Positions 26,467 to 35,961 are shown, counted from the stretch's first letter. The stretch: 64,000 nt of DNA from an uncultured Pelagibacteraceae bacterium (GCA_902635545.1 CACPOL010000001.1:1-64000); one strand, 5' to 3'. Program-made: numbers and translations. The notes: generated from the sequence alone by a model not told the origin.

Positions 26467-27579
26467 TTATTTAAATAAACCAATGTCTTTTAGATCATTA
26501 AAAGTTGTAAAAAACATTAGGGATAATAATAAAAACATACCGATTCGAAAAAAACCTTCTTGAGTTTTTTGCGATAATGGACGACCTAAAATTTTTTCAA
26601 AAGCGTAAAACATCAAATGACCACCATCTAACATTGGTATTGGAAATAAATTTACTAAGCCCAAACTGATTGAAATATAAGCCATCATACTTATAAATGC
26701 CAATATTCCAAATTCAGCCACTTGACCGGATATTTTAGCAATTCTGATTGGGCCTCCTAACTGTGATGTATCAGCTTTACCAAATATCATTGCTCCAATG
26801 TATTTTAGTGATGAAACACTCACATAATAAACTTCATGCACTGCATAATAAATTGCTTTTACTGGGCCCAACTTTACGTGATTAATTTCATTGTTATAAG
26901 CCCCTAACTTTATACCAACTATTCTCTTGTTAATCTTATTACCCAAGTTATCTTCTCCAGGAACGATGATAGGTTTAATCTTTAAAATTAATTCATCGTA
27001 AGAACGTTGAATTTTAAAATCTATTATATCATCAGTTGACATTGTGATGTACTTTGAAACATCCATTATACTTTTTACTTTATTACCATCAATTTCTAAA
27101 ATTATATCATTTTGCTTTAATCCACCTGACATTGCAGGACTATCTTTTTGAACTTCATTAATTACTGCTGGAGTAAAATCTTTACCAATGAAAGTATAAA
27201 TTGAAAAAAAAATCACTAAAGCTAATAAAAAATTCGCTAAAGGGCCTCCAAAAACAATTAAAACTCTTTGGTATAAAGGTTTTAAAACAAATAATTTTTT
27301 TCTATCTTGTTCGTTGTATTTTTGAATAATTTTTTCTTGATCAGCTTGAGAAAATACATTTCTATCACCAAAAAATTTTACATAGCCTCCAAGCGGTATC
27401 CAGCATATTTTCCATCTTGTCCCAGAATTATCTTCCCAACCAAATATTTCCCTACCAAAACCTATTGAAAAATCTGTGACTCCTACACCATATTTTTTAG
27501 CAAAGTAGTAATGTCCATATTCATGGATAAAAACCACCACTAAAATTAAAACAATAAAAGGTATTATGTAACTTAACAT
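26467..27579 (-). CDS. rseP: Site-2 intramembrane metalloprotease
   Basis: A 370-residue RseP/MmpA-type protease. The zinc site FIHEYGHYYFAKKYG (His19, Glu20, His23) lies in the first membrane helix. A single PDZ domain follows (about residues 130-220, with PAMSGGLKQNDIILEIDG), and the LDG motif NLFPIPMLDGGHL is near the C-terminus. It cleaves membrane-spanning anti-sigma factors or signal-peptide remnants. It follows thiV with a 4-base spacer on the same strand and so may be read from the TPP-riboswitch promoter. It is separate from the usual dxr-bamA-lpxD context. Confidence 0.93.
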   Translation of the reverse strand: MLSYIIPFIVLILVVVFIHEYGHYYFAKKYGVGVTDFSIGFGREIFGWEDNSGTRWKICWIPLGGYVKFFGDRNVFSQADQEKIIQKYNEQDRKKLFVLKPLYQRVLIVFGGPLANFLLALVIFFSIYTFIGKDFTPAVINEVQKDSPAMSGGLKQNDIILEIDGNKVKSIMDVSKYITMSTDDIIDFKIQRSYDELILKIKPIIVPGEDNLGNKINKRIVGIKLGAYNNEINHVKLGPVKAIYYAVHEVYYVSVSSLKYIGAMIFGKADTSQLGGPIRIAKISGQVAEFGILAFISMMAYISISLGLVNLFPIPMLDGGHLMFYAFEKILGRPLSQKTQEGFFRIGMFLLLSLMFFTTFNDLKDIGLFK

Positions 27580-27583
27580 AAAT

Positions 27584-29041
27584 TTATTTTATATTATTTT
27601 TATAATAACTCAACTTACAAAATAAAATTGGAAGAAATGTAGCAATCACAAATGATATAAACAGTAAAGATTGTTTAATTAGTGGACTAAAAAAATCTTG
27701 TGAAATAAAAATTCCTACCATTAAACTTTTAGTAAAATCCGGTGTGGGAAACATTAATATGCCACCTATTAAACCAATAATGATAGAAATATTTGCAGTT
27801 TTCTCGTTTATATTTTTATTATAAAAACTATAAAAAATTGTTAAAACAAAAGCACAGCAAAATAAATCAGCTATTAAAAATAAATATAGTATATTAAATC
27901 CTTTTGATGCAATTATAAAAGAAATCAAAGATAATATAACAATTATATATTTTGAAATTTTTAAATAATCGATCTTTTTTTTAAATTGAATTGTTGTTTT
28001 TACATCTACAATTATCAGACTCGATATAGCATTAATTAAAGTATCAACGGTCGAGATTGTTAGAGATAATCCTAATACAATTATAAATATTGATAATAAT
28101 TCAGACTGTTCTTTTAAAAGTAATGAAAAAAAACCAAGGTCAGGTCTTATGGATGGGTCAATTGAAAAAGCAACTAATCCTGTGAACCCCATATAAAAAA
28201 CTATTGGAATTATAATTAAAGAAGAAATAATTAAACTCCATTTTAATGTTTTGAAATTTTTTGCTGCATATACACGTTGCCAATTACCTTGATGAAATAA
28301 ATTTGTTGCTGCAACTGCAATGAAAAAAGTTATTCCAGCTGTATAACCTGCATAATAAGATGTACTTACAAGATGAGGATTCTTTTCTTTAACAAATTCA
28401 AACGTAAACTCAGATCCAGAAGATGAAACTATGAATGAAAATGAGATTATGAGAAGAATACCAATAACAATCATCTGAATATTATCTGTAAATATAGAAG
28501 CTCTTAATCCACCATATAAAGTATAAATTAAAGTAGTAATTAGAACAATTGATGCTGTAATCCAAAGTTCTGTGCCTGAAACAAAATTAATTAAAACTGC
28601 CACGGCTGTAACTTCTGCACATAAAAAAATAAACATGTAAAAAATAGTTATTAACAAAACAAGTTTGAATAAATTTTTTCTAAATTTTTTTCGTATAAAT
28701 TCAATTAAAGATGAACCTTTTGGAAATTCACTTCTAATTTTTTTACCTAAATAAATTAAGAAAATCATTGGGAATGCTGTACCTAAAGAATAACCAATAA
28801 TAGCACCAAGTCCTCCCCAAGTTGCAGCAGATGCTGGACCAAATAAAATCCATGCCCCTAAAGCAGATGCGGTCAAACTTGTTGTTAAAGAAAAAAGTCC
28901 AATATCTCTATTAGCAGTTAAATAATTTGTTATTCCTTGATATTTTTTTGCATAAAACATACCAAAAATAGCAAAAGCAAAACTTATTATGATTAAAATT
29001 ATTAATGCAGTTTGTTGACTTAATAAATAAATTTTATCCAT
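27584..29041 (-). CDS. thiV: Sodium:solute symporter, probable thiamine-precursor (HMP) transporter
   Basis: A 485-residue SSS-family symporter with about thirteen membrane helices. It has TASALGAWILFGPASAATWG near the start and the family segment GGLRASIFTDNIQMIVIG in the middle. Immediately upstream is a TPP riboswitch whose end is only a few bases from the ribosome-binding site AAAGGGA, so this gene is switched off when thiamine pyrophosphate is plentiful. In SAR11 bacteria the symporter with this arrangement (ThiV) is thought to import the pyrimidine precursor HMP, which these cells need because they lack ThiC. The symbol rests on the family plus the riboswitch. Confidence 0.85.
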   Translation of the reverse strand: MDKIYLLSQQTALIILIIISFAFAIFGMFYAKKYQGITNYLTANRDIGLFSLTTSLTASALGAWILFGPASAATWGGLGAIIGYSLGTAFPMIFLIYLGKKIRSEFPKGSSLIEFIRKKFRKNLFKLVLLITIFYMFIFLCAEVTAVAVLINFVSGTELWITASIVLITTLIYTLYGGLRASIFTDNIQMIVIGILLIISFSFIVSSSGSEFTFEFVKEKNPHLVSTSYYAGYTAGITFFIAVAATNLFHQGNWQRVYAAKNFKTLKWSLIISSLIIIPIVFYMGFTGLVAFSIDPSIRPDLGFFSLLLKEQSELLSIFIIVLGLSLTISTVDTLINAISSLIIVDVKTTIQFKKKIDYLKISKYIIVILSLISFIIASKGFNILYLFLIADLFCCAFVLTIFYSFYNKNINEKTANISIIIGLIGGILMFPTPDFTKSLMVGIFISQDFFSPLIKQSLLFISFVIATFLPILFCKLSYYKNNIK

Positions 29042-29055
29042 TTTATTCCCTTTCT

Positions 29056-29108
29056 GAATTACCGGACAGGTTCTTAGGGTTTAATCTCAGCCTGTTAAGA
29101 CACCCCTT
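29056..29108 (-). promoter_or_regulatory. TPP riboswitch (THI element)
   Basis: Read on the minus strand, the segment contains the conserved TPP-aptamer blocks in order: GGGGTG (29101-29106), CTGAGA (29085-29090), ACCC (29077-29080), GAACC (29069-29073) and CGGTAAT (29058-29064). The ribosome-binding site and ATG of thiV follow within about 15 bases. No room remains for a separate terminator, so control is most likely at translation initiation, by sequestering the AAAGGGA site. The aptamer is compact, as in other streamlined genomes. Confidence 0.92.
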
Positions 29109-29159
29109 TTAAAAATATATCATAAAAAATAATTATAAATATAAAAAAAATATAGCTTA

Positions 29160-29783
29160 TTATTTTTCAATTTTTGCAAATCTATCAAATAATATTTTTT
29201 TTAAAAAATTATTTTTTTTGACAAACTCATCAATCGCTTGTTTTACCCCAGGGGCGTACGATAAATCATAATCATCACACAAAATTATACCGCCCCGATC
29301 AATAATATTTTTACAACAATTCAAATCATTTTTAACAGTATCGTAATGGTGGCCACCATCTAAAAAAACATAATCCACTTTAGAAAGATCTATATCATTT
29401 AAAATTTTATTGGAATTTCCTTTAATTAATTCAACATTATCTTTGAATTTTTTCAATAAATCTGTAACTGCCTCTAAACTATATGGGTCTTGTCTTTTAA
29501 CATATTGAAAATATATTTTTTTAAATGGATTTGAGAATTTTGTATTTGGTATTATTTCACCAATATTTTCATCACTCTTTCCAAATAGATCAATACCAAT
29601 ATATTTGAAATTATTATTATGTATGGAGCTTAATAGTTCACACACATTACGAGCTGTTACACCGTGGAACACTCCTATCTCTAAAAAAGTTTTTGGTTTT
29701 TTTTTTGAAATTTCTTCTAAAAAAAAATCTCCAATTTTTTTTTGCTTAAGGCTTGTTTTTCTAAAATACTTTTTATATTTCAA
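29160..29783 (-). CDS. Class I SAM-dependent methyltransferase
   Basis: A 207-residue Rossmann-fold protein of the Methyltransf_24 type. It shows the SAM-binding TFLEIGVFHGVTARNV (motif I), YIGIDLFG (motif II) and YVFLDGGHHYDTVKNDL, with a metal- or substrate-binding DGGHHY typical of methyltransferases acting on sugars or cell-surface components. It starts 1 base after nrdB ends, so it is in the ribonucleotide reductase operon by position. This is probably convenience of a streamlined genome rather than shared function. Substrate unknown. Confidence 0.75.
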   Translation of the reverse strand: MKYKKYFRKTSLKQKKIGDFFLEEISKKKPKTFLEIGVFHGVTARNVCELLSSIHNNNFKYIGIDLFGKSDENIGEIIPNTKFSNPFKKIYFQYVKRQDPYSLEAVTDLLKKFKDNVELIKGNSNKILNDIDLSKVDYVFLDGGHHYDTVKNDLNCCKNIIDRGGIILCDDYDLSYAPGVKQAIDEFVKKNNFLKKILFDRFAKIEK

Positions 29784-29784
29784 A

Positions 29785-30801
29785 TTAACTAAAAGCTTCT
29801 ACCCAAGTTCCCTGCGTTGATGCTTTAGAATATTCCGTTGCTCTTCCCTCAAAGAAGTTCATATGCTCAACTGCATTCAACATTGTATCTAACCAAGTTA
29901 AAGGATTTTTTTGAACATCATAAATTGGCTCAAGACCTAGCTGAACTAATCTTCGATTTCCAATAAATCTAATATAATCTTTTACTTCTTGTGCGCTTAA
30001 ACCTTCCATTGGTCCCATTTCAAAAGCTAAATCTATAAAAGCATCCTCGTGAGAAACAATCGTTCTGCACGCCTCATAAAGTTCTTTTTTTAATTTTGGA
30101 GTCCAAATTTCTGGATTCTCCTTAATGAATTCTTTAAAAATTCTTATCATAGAATTACAATGAAGAGTTTCATCTCTAACAGACCAAGTAACAATCTGAC
30201 CCATTCCTTTTAATTTATTGTGTCTTGGGAAATTTAAAAGAATGGCAAAACTAGCAAATAATTGTAAACCTTCTGTGAAAGCACTAAATACTGCAACTGT
30301 TTTTGCAATATCTTCTTTAGAATTTACGTTAAAGCCTTGCATATAATCATATTTATCTTTCATTTCTTTATATTTCATAAAAGCAGAATACTCAGATTCT
30401 GGCATTCCAATTGTATCAAGTAAATGTGAGTAAGCTGCAACGTGCACTGTTTCCATAGCTGCAAATGCAGTCATCATCATTAAAACTTCTGTTGGTTTGA
30501 ATACAGTAGTATAATGTCTTAGATAACAATTGTTAACTTCAACATCTGCCTGGGTAAAAAACCTAAAAATTTGAGTTACCAAATTTTTTTCAGGCTGAGA
30601 TAAATTTTTTTGCCAATCTCTTACATCATCACCAAGAGGTACTTCTTCTGGTAACCAATGAATTCTTTGCTGAGTTAACCATGCATCATAACACCAAGGG
30701 TATCTAAACGGCTTATATACTGGGTTTTCTACTAATAAACCCATTTTTTTTGGTTGGATGATTTCTTTCTTCTCTGTTTTTATTTTATCTATTATTGACA
30801 T
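29785..30801 (-). CDS. nrdB: Ribonucleotide reductase class Ia, beta subunit
   Basis: A 338-residue radical-generating subunit. Metal ligands and the tyrosyl radical are recognisable: AAMETVHVAAYSHLL has the E-x2-H-x3-Y arrangement of the E. coli Glu115/His118/Tyr122 set, and RDETLHCNSM gives the second Glu/His pair. The radical tyrosine is therefore kept. I chose the ATG at 30801 (MSIIDKIK); a GTG three codons upstream is also in frame. The start lies 10 bases inside the 3' end of nrdA, so the two subunits are translationally coupled. No ATP-cone is fused to it. Confidence 0.95.
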   Translation of the reverse strand: MSIIDKIKTEKKEIIQPKKMGLLVENPVYKPFRYPWCYDAWLTQQRIHWLPEEVPLGDDVRDWQKNLSQPEKNLVTQIFRFFTQADVEVNNCYLRHYTTVFKPTEVLMMMTAFAAMETVHVAAYSHLLDTIGMPESEYSAFMKYKEMKDKYDYMQGFNVNSKEDIAKTVAVFSAFTEGLQLFASFAILLNFPRHNKLKGMGQIVTWSVRDETLHCNSMIRIFKEFIKENPEIWTPKLKKELYEACRTIVSHEDAFIDLAFEMGPMEGLSAQEVKDYIRFIGNRRLVQLGLEPIYDVQKNPLTWLDTMLNAVEHMNFFEGRATEYSKASTQGTWVEAFS

Positions 30802-32732
30802 GATAAACACTCCTCATATTCTGGTTGATCGTTAGTTTGTTGATTTTTAGATTTATATACATTTGCTGTAATATCAGTTGATTTAGCATTATTGATATTT
30901 TCAGCTCTTTGAATTGATTTTGATCTGCAATAATAAAGGCTTTTTAATCCTTTTTTCCACGCATCAAAATGAATTCTATGTAATTCTCTTTTATGTACAT
31001 CTGCTGGTAAAAACAAGTTAACTGATTGTGCTTGGGAAATAAATGGTGTTCGATCTCCACTTAATTCAATAATCCATTTTTGATTTAATTCAAAAGCAGT
31101 TTTAAAAACATCTTTCTCTAAATCAGTTAAAAAATTCAAATGTGATACTGAACCTTGATTTGTAGTGATTGTAGACCAAGTTTCATCATCATTTTTACCA
31201 TGACTTTCTAAAATCTCCTCTAAATATCTATTTCTAACATTAAAAGATCCCGATAATGTTTTGTGAGTATAGCTATTAGCAGCGATTGGTTCAACGCCTG
31301 GCGAGGCTCCTCCACATATTATAGAAATAGATGCTGTTGGGGCTATTGCTGTTTTGTTAGAAAATCTTTCTTTAAACCCATACTCAGCAGCATCAGGGCA
31401 TGCACCCCTTTCTTCGGCTAAATCTTTTGATGCTTGATTAACTTGTTCGTCAATTTGTTTAAATATTTTTTTATTCCATGATTTTGCCATTACAGATTCT
31501 AAAGGAATTCTATTTTTTTGTAGGAAAGAATGAAAACCCATAACTCCAAGTCCAACACTTCTTTCTCTCTCAGCAGAATAAATAGCATCTTTAAATTGAT
31601 CAGGAGCCTTATTGATGAAGTCAGATAAAACATTATCTAAAAACCTCATTACATCTCCAATCATATTTGGATCATCTTTCCATTCATCATATTTTTCTAA
31701 ATTTAAAGAAGACAGACAACAAACAGCTGTTCTATCTTTTCCGTCTTTATCTACTCCTGTTGGTAATGTTATCTCACTACATAAGTTAGAAGTTTTAACT
31801 GTTAAATTTGCTAACTTATGATGTTGAGGTATTTGTCTATTAACTGTATCTATATATATGATATAGGGTTCGCCTGTTTCAATTCTTGCTGTTAGTAATC
31901 TGATCCATAAATTTCTTGCTGATATAGTTTGTTGAATAGTGCCATCAGCTGGACTTTTTAATGCCCACTGTTCATCATTTTCAACAGCTCGCATAAACGC
32001 GTCTGTAACCAAAACACCATGATGCAAATTTAAAGCTTTTCTATTTGGATCTCCACCTGTTGGTCTTCTCATTTCAATAAATTCTTCAATTTCTGGATGA
32101 TCAATAGGTAGATAACACGCTGCTGAACCTCTTCTTAATGAACCTTGACTTATAGCCATGGTCAATGAGTCCATAACTTTTATAAATGGTATTATCCCAG
32201 AAGTTTTACCAACTTTACCTATTTTTTCACCAATAGATCTTAAGTTGCCCCAATAACTTCCAATACCACCACCTTTAGCAGCAAGCCAAACATTTTCACT
32301 CCATAAATCTAGGATCCCACCTAAGCTATCAGATGCTTCATTAAGAAAACAAGATATTGGTAAACCTCTTTTAGTTCCACCATTAGACAATACTGGGGTA
32401 GCTGGCATAAACCATAAGTTGCTTATATAATTGTAAATTCTTTGTGCATGAAGGTTGTCGTCTGCATAGGAACTTGCAACACGCGCAAACAAATCTTGAA
32501 AAGACTCGTTGTGACCTAAGTATCTATCTTTCAAAGTTGCTTTACCAAAATCAGTTAGATTTGAGTCTCTTGAACGATCTATTTTTATAATTATGCCTTT
32601 ATCATTCTGAAACAATTCAGTTTCATTGCTCAGTGAAAATAAGTCAGGTCTATTATCTTTAGGCACTTCTTTGACGTTTGGGCTATATTCGGAGACAGCT
32701 TTCTTTAAGGCCTGAGATAGAATTTTATTCAT
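30792..32732 (-). CDS. nrdA: Ribonucleotide reductase class Ia, alpha subunit, without ATP-cone
   Basis: The 646-residue catalytic subunit. The active site has SNLCSEITLP (the Asn/Cys/Glu triad) and the redox pair in LPISCFLNE and AVCCLSSLNL. The C-terminal shuttle cysteines appear as ECLSCQ. The glycine-rich GGGIGSYWG and the PTASISIICG motif are intact. At 646 residues it is shorter than the ~760 of E. coli NrdA. The N-terminus enters the core domain quickly, with no ATP-cone, so the usual dATP off-switch appears absent. Two NrdR boxes lie upstream. Confidence 0.95.
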   Translation of the reverse strand: MNKILSQALKKAVSEYSPNVKEVPKDNRPDLFSLSNETELFQNDKGIIIKIDRSRDSNLTDFGKATLKDRYLGHNESFQDLFARVASSYADDNLHAQRIYNYISNLWFMPATPVLSNGGTKRGLPISCFLNEASDSLGGILDLWSENVWLAAKGGGIGSYWGNLRSIGEKIGKVGKTSGIIPFIKVMDSLTMAISQGSLRRGSAACYLPIDHPEIEEFIEMRRPTGGDPNRKALNLHHGVLVTDAFMRAVENDEQWALKSPADGTIQQTISARNLWIRLLTARIETGEPYIIYIDTVNRQIPQHHKLANLTVKTSNLCSEITLPTGVDKDGKDRTAVCCLSSLNLEKYDEWKDDPNMIGDVMRFLDNVLSDFINKAPDQFKDAIYSAERERSVGLGVMGFHSFLQKNRIPLESVMAKSWNKKIFKQIDEQVNQASKDLAEERGACPDAAEYGFKERFSNKTAIAPTASISIICGGASPGVEPIAANSYTHKTLSGSFNVRNRYLEEILESHGKNDDETWSTITTNQGSVSHLNFLTDLEKDVFKTAFELNQKWIIELSGDRTPFISQAQSVNLFLPADVHKRELHRIHFDAWKKGLKSLYYCRSKSIQRAENINNAKSTDITANVYKSKNQQTNDQPEYEECLSCQ

Positions 32733-32766
32733 AAATATGTTATTATATTTAGTTATGTTAGCGAAA

Positions 32767-32814
32767 ACAACTATATGTTGTGTGCGCTATACATTAATAC
32801 ACTATATAAACAGT
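32767..32814. promoter_or_regulatory. Pair of NrdR boxes upstream of nrdA
   Basis: Two 16-base near-palindromes, ACAACTATATGTTGTG (32767-32782) and ACACTATATAAACAGT (32799-32814), match the NrdR consensus ACACTATATAGTGT-like pattern. Their starts are 32 bases apart, about three helical turns, the spacing typical for NrdR. They lie 35-82 bases before the nrdA start and also in the divergent promoter region of the phosphohexomutase gene. NrdR itself is not in the window. Confidence 0.75.
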
Positions 32815-32891
32815 AAATCAATAGAACATTTATAGAACATTATAAAAATAAATCAACTATAAAAATAAAAAAAAGGTAAGTAATTAACAAC

Positions 32892-34346
32892 ATGTCACAA
32901 TCATTAAAATTAAATCCATATGGTTTTAGAGAATATGACGCACGATGGGTTTATGAACAAGATATTAACAACAAAGGAATCACTAATCTAGGTAAAGGTT
33001 TAGGAACTCAAATCATAAAACACACCAAAAAAAATAATCCAAGAATTATAGTAGGGCATGATTATAGATCTTATAGTGAAGAAATTAAAACTGCTTTAAA
33101 AGACGGATTAATTTCAACGGGGTGCTATATTGAGGACATTGGCTTATCTTTATCGCCCATGGTTTATTTTGCACAATTCAATCTAAATGCGGATGCCGTT
33201 GCAATGGTTACAGCAAGTCATAATGAAAATGGATGGACAGGAGTAAAAATGGGTATTCAAAAAGGCTTAACACATGCTCCAGAGGAAATGAAGGAATTAA
33301 AAGAAATTACATTAAAAGAAAAATTTATTACTGGTGAAGGAAATGAAAAGATAATAAAAAATTTTCAAAAAATATATAAGGAGGATTTGATAAATAAAAA
33401 TAAAATTAGAAAAAAAATAAAAGCTGTTGTTGCTTGTGGAAATGGTACAGCTGGAATTTTTGCCCCTGATATATTGAGAGGGATCGGATGTGAAGTAATT
33501 GAATTAGATTGTAATCTTGATTGGTCATTTCCAAAATACAATCCAAACCCTGAAGATTTAAAAATGCTTCATGAAATTTCAAAAGCTGTCAAAGAAAATA
33601 ATGCTGATATTGGTTTTGGATTCGATGGAGATGGAGACCGTGTTGGAGTTATTGATAATAAAGGTAATGAAATTTTTTCTGATAAAGTTGGTTTATTGAT
33701 CGCAAGAAATTTATCATCAATTTATAAAAATTCTAAATTTATAGTAGATGTAAAATCGACTGGTCTCTACACAAATGATGAAATACTAAATAAAAATAAA
33801 TGTGAAACTATTTATTGGAAAACTGGTCACTCACACATTAAAAGAAAAGTTAATTATGAAAAAGCTCTTGCTGGTTTTGAAAAAAGTGGACATTTTTTCT
33901 TTAATAATCCAATTGGTTTTGGATACGATGATGGTATCAACTCTGCAATTCAAATTTGTCATTTATTAGATAATCAAAATCAAAAAATTAATGAAATAAT
34001 TCATAAACTTCCTAAAACTTTTCAGTCTCCTACTATGGCACCTTTTTGTAAAGATGAAGAAAAATATGAGGTTATTGAAAATATAATAAAAAAAGTTGAA
34101 GAAATTAAAAATAAAAAAATCAAAATCGATAACCAAGAAATCAAAGAAATATTAACTGTGAACGGAGTTAGGTTCACTTTTGCAGATGGATCATGGGGAT
34201 TAATAAGGGCTTCTTCAAACAAACCTTCTTTGGTAGTTGTAACAGAAAGCACAACATCAGATGAAAGAAAATTAAAAATTTTTAAGTTTATTGACTCAAT
34301 ACTTCAGGAAACAGGGAAAATTGGTGAATACGATCAAAAAATATAA
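32892..34346 (+). CDS. Phosphomannomutase/phosphoglucomutase
   Basis: A 484-residue alpha-D-phosphohexomutase. The phosphoserine loop MVTASHNENGWTGVKMG (Ser109) and the metal loop FGFDGDGDRVGVID are intact. The sugar loop (GFEKSGHFFF) and the C-terminal phosphate-binding RASSNKPSLVV complete the four domains. It interconverts hexose 1- and 6-phosphates for LPS and nucleotide-sugar synthesis; the ManB/AlgC type is favoured over GlmM by the GFEKSGH motif and length. It is divergent from nrdA and abuts the convergent coiled-coil gene with no bases between. Confidence 0.9.
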   Translation: MSQSLKLNPYGFREYDARWVYEQDINNKGITNLGKGLGTQIIKHTKKNNPRIIVGHDYRSYSEEIKTALKDGLISTGCYIEDIGLSLSPMVYFAQFNLNADAVAMVTASHNENGWTGVKMGIQKGLTHAPEEMKELKEITLKEKFITGEGNEKIIKNFQKIYKEDLINKNKIRKKIKAVVACGNGTAGIFAPDILRGIGCEVIELDCNLDWSFPKYNPNPEDLKMLHEISKAVKENNADIGFGFDGDGDRVGVIDNKGNEIFSDKVGLLIARNLSSIYKNSKFIVDVKSTGLYTNDEILNKNKCETIYWKTGHSHIKRKVNYEKALAGFEKSGHFFFNNPIGFGYDDGINSAIQICHLLDNQNQKINEIIHKLPKTFQSPTMAPFCKDEEKYEVIENIIKKVEEIKNKKIKIDNQEIKEILTVNGVRFTFADGSWGLIRASSNKPSLVVVTESTTSDERKLKIFKFIDSILQETGKIGEYDQKI

Positions 34347-35453
34347 TTAACTATTATTGTTATCATTCTTATCTTTAGGTTCATCTTTAGGCTCATTGTC
34401 GCTATAAAATTTTCTAATTAACTCCTCTTCTTTCTTTTTTTGTTCTTCATCAAATTTTCTTTCCCATTCCTTAATTCTTCTATTCTCTTCTTCAATTCTT
34501 TTTTCCTCTTCAATTTTTTGCTTTAAAGCCAATTCTTTTTCTTCCTCAATTCTTTTTTGTCTTTCTTCCTCCTTTCTTAACTCTTCTTCACTTTCTCTCT
34601 GTTCTTTTTCTCTAAGAATTCTCTCTTGTTCTTTTGCTTTAATTTCTGCTTCCTTTAATCTTAGTTCTTCTTCTCTTGCACGCTGTTCAGCTTGTTCTTT
34701 TAAAAGTTGTCTTTCTATTTCTTGTTGTCTTTCTATTTCAAGCTGTCTTAACCTATTTTCTGTTTCCCTTAACCTTTCTTCCTCATATTTAAGTTTTCTG
34801 GCTGCTTCTCTTATTTTTTGTTCTTCATCTAATCTTTTTTGTCTTTCTAAATCTTTGATTCTATTTCTCTCTTCCCGCTCCTGTTCTTTTTCTTCTCTAA
34901 GTCTTTGCTTCTCAATTTCTTTAATTTTAATCTTTTCCTCTTTAGCTTTGATTTTTTCCTCTCGAATTCTTTGTCTTTCAAGCATTCTCATATGGAGCTC
35001 TTCCTGTTTAAGTTTTAGAGCATCTTCTCTTAATCTTTTTGCTTCTTCATCCTTAAGTTTTTGTTGTTCTATTTTAATTCTTTTAGATTCAATTAATCTT
35101 CTTTTTTCATCATTTTTTCTAACTTGTTTCTCATTATCTATTAAAAGTTTACGTTGAGCTATTATTTGGCGTTTTTCCTCTTTAGCTTTTTTTAATCTTT
35201 CTAACTGTTCTTGTTTTTTTTGTTTATGGAATTCTTTTTTTTCATCTAATTTTCTTTTTTTTTCTAACTTAATTTTTTGTTTTTCTCTTTCTTTTTTAAA
35301 ATTTGAATAAAAATCACCTATTTTATTTTTAGTATTTTCAATTAAATTTATAGAATTCACTTTAATTTTATCTAAATCTATTTCTTTTGAGAATAATGAT
35401 TTAACTTTTTGTAAAGCTTTATCTTTTTTTTTTGATATTTTTTTAGGACTCAT
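34347..35453 (-). CDS. Very highly charged coiled-coil protein of unknown function
   Basis: A 368-residue protein. After a basic N-terminus (MSPKKISKKKDKALQK) and a short helical region, residues ~55-345 are an almost uninterrupted K/E/R/Q/L-rich stretch with repeated units such as EEKIKIKEIEKQRLREE and REKEQRESEEELRKEE. There is no proline or glycine in most of it, so a single long alpha-helix or coiled coil is expected. The tail is acidic (EPKDEPKDKNDNNNS). No signal peptide or membrane helix is seen. Similar composition occurs in TolA-like and eukaryote-like rod proteins, but no family match can be claimed. A structural rod or spacer is inferred. Confidence 0.7.
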   Translation of the reverse strand: MSPKKISKKKDKALQKVKSLFSKEIDLDKIKVNSINLIENTKNKIGDFYSNFKKEREKQKIKLEKKRKLDEKKEFHKQKKQEQLERLKKAKEEKRQIIAQRKLLIDNEKQVRKNDEKRRLIESKRIKIEQQKLKDEEAKRLREDALKLKQEELHMRMLERQRIREEKIKAKEEKIKIKEIEKQRLREEKEQEREERNRIKDLERQKRLDEEQKIREAARKLKYEEERLRETENRLRQLEIERQQEIERQLLKEQAEQRAREEELRLKEAEIKAKEQERILREKEQRESEEELRKEEERQKRIEEEKELALKQKIEEEKRIEEENRRIKEWERKFDEEQKKKEEELIRKFYSDNEPKDEPKDKNDNNNS

Positions 35454-35643
35454 AAAAAAATTTTATAAATTCTGTTTTTATAAAAAACATATTATACGTT
35501 TATATTGAGTTAAAAAATGCATTTTAATCCAAAATTAAAGATAAAATTTTGAGTTTATTTAAATTTCAATTTTTACGTGTATTAATATAAATAATTTTTA
35601 TTAAAATAATTTCAGAGAATCAGGTAATAGGCATTATTTTAAT

Positions 35644-35961
35644 ATGCATAAAAATATTTTAATTTTTTTTATTTTAATCACTTTGACCCATTGCTCCACA
35701 CCTGGGACAGCTCTTTTGGGCCCAACTTTTACAGGCTTTAAAACTGGTAGTATTTATCAATCTTCCCTCGCTTATGGTTCAGGTAAAGCAATGAATATTA
35801 TAAAAAATAAAATTTACAGTGAGAAGTTTTCTTCAAAAGATTTACTTTTGCCTAAAATAAATGAGAATAAAATATCTCATAATCCACCAAATTTATTTGT
35901 TTCAATAAAAACTTATAAAGTTGAAATTTCAAAAGTATTTGAGGAAGAACCACTGCCATAA
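35644..35961 (+). CDS. Small putative lipoprotein
   Basis: A 105-residue protein with an N-terminal hydrophobic signal and a lipobox-like LTHC (cysteine 17), followed by STPGTALLGPTFTGFKTGS. The short segment GTALLGPTFTGFKTGSIYQSSLAYGSGKAM looks conserved in type, followed by a lysine/asparagine-rich tail. It would be lipid-anchored in the inner or outer membrane. No family is recognised. The message probably ends at the strong terminator 80 bases downstream. The 190-base gap upstream, 35454-35643, is AT-rich and shows nothing else. Confidence 0.7.
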   Translation: MHKNILIFFILITLTHCSTPGTALLGPTFTGFKTGSIYQSSLAYGSGKAMNIIKNKIYSEKFSSKDLLLPKINENKISHNPPNLFVSIKTYKVEISKVFEEEPLP

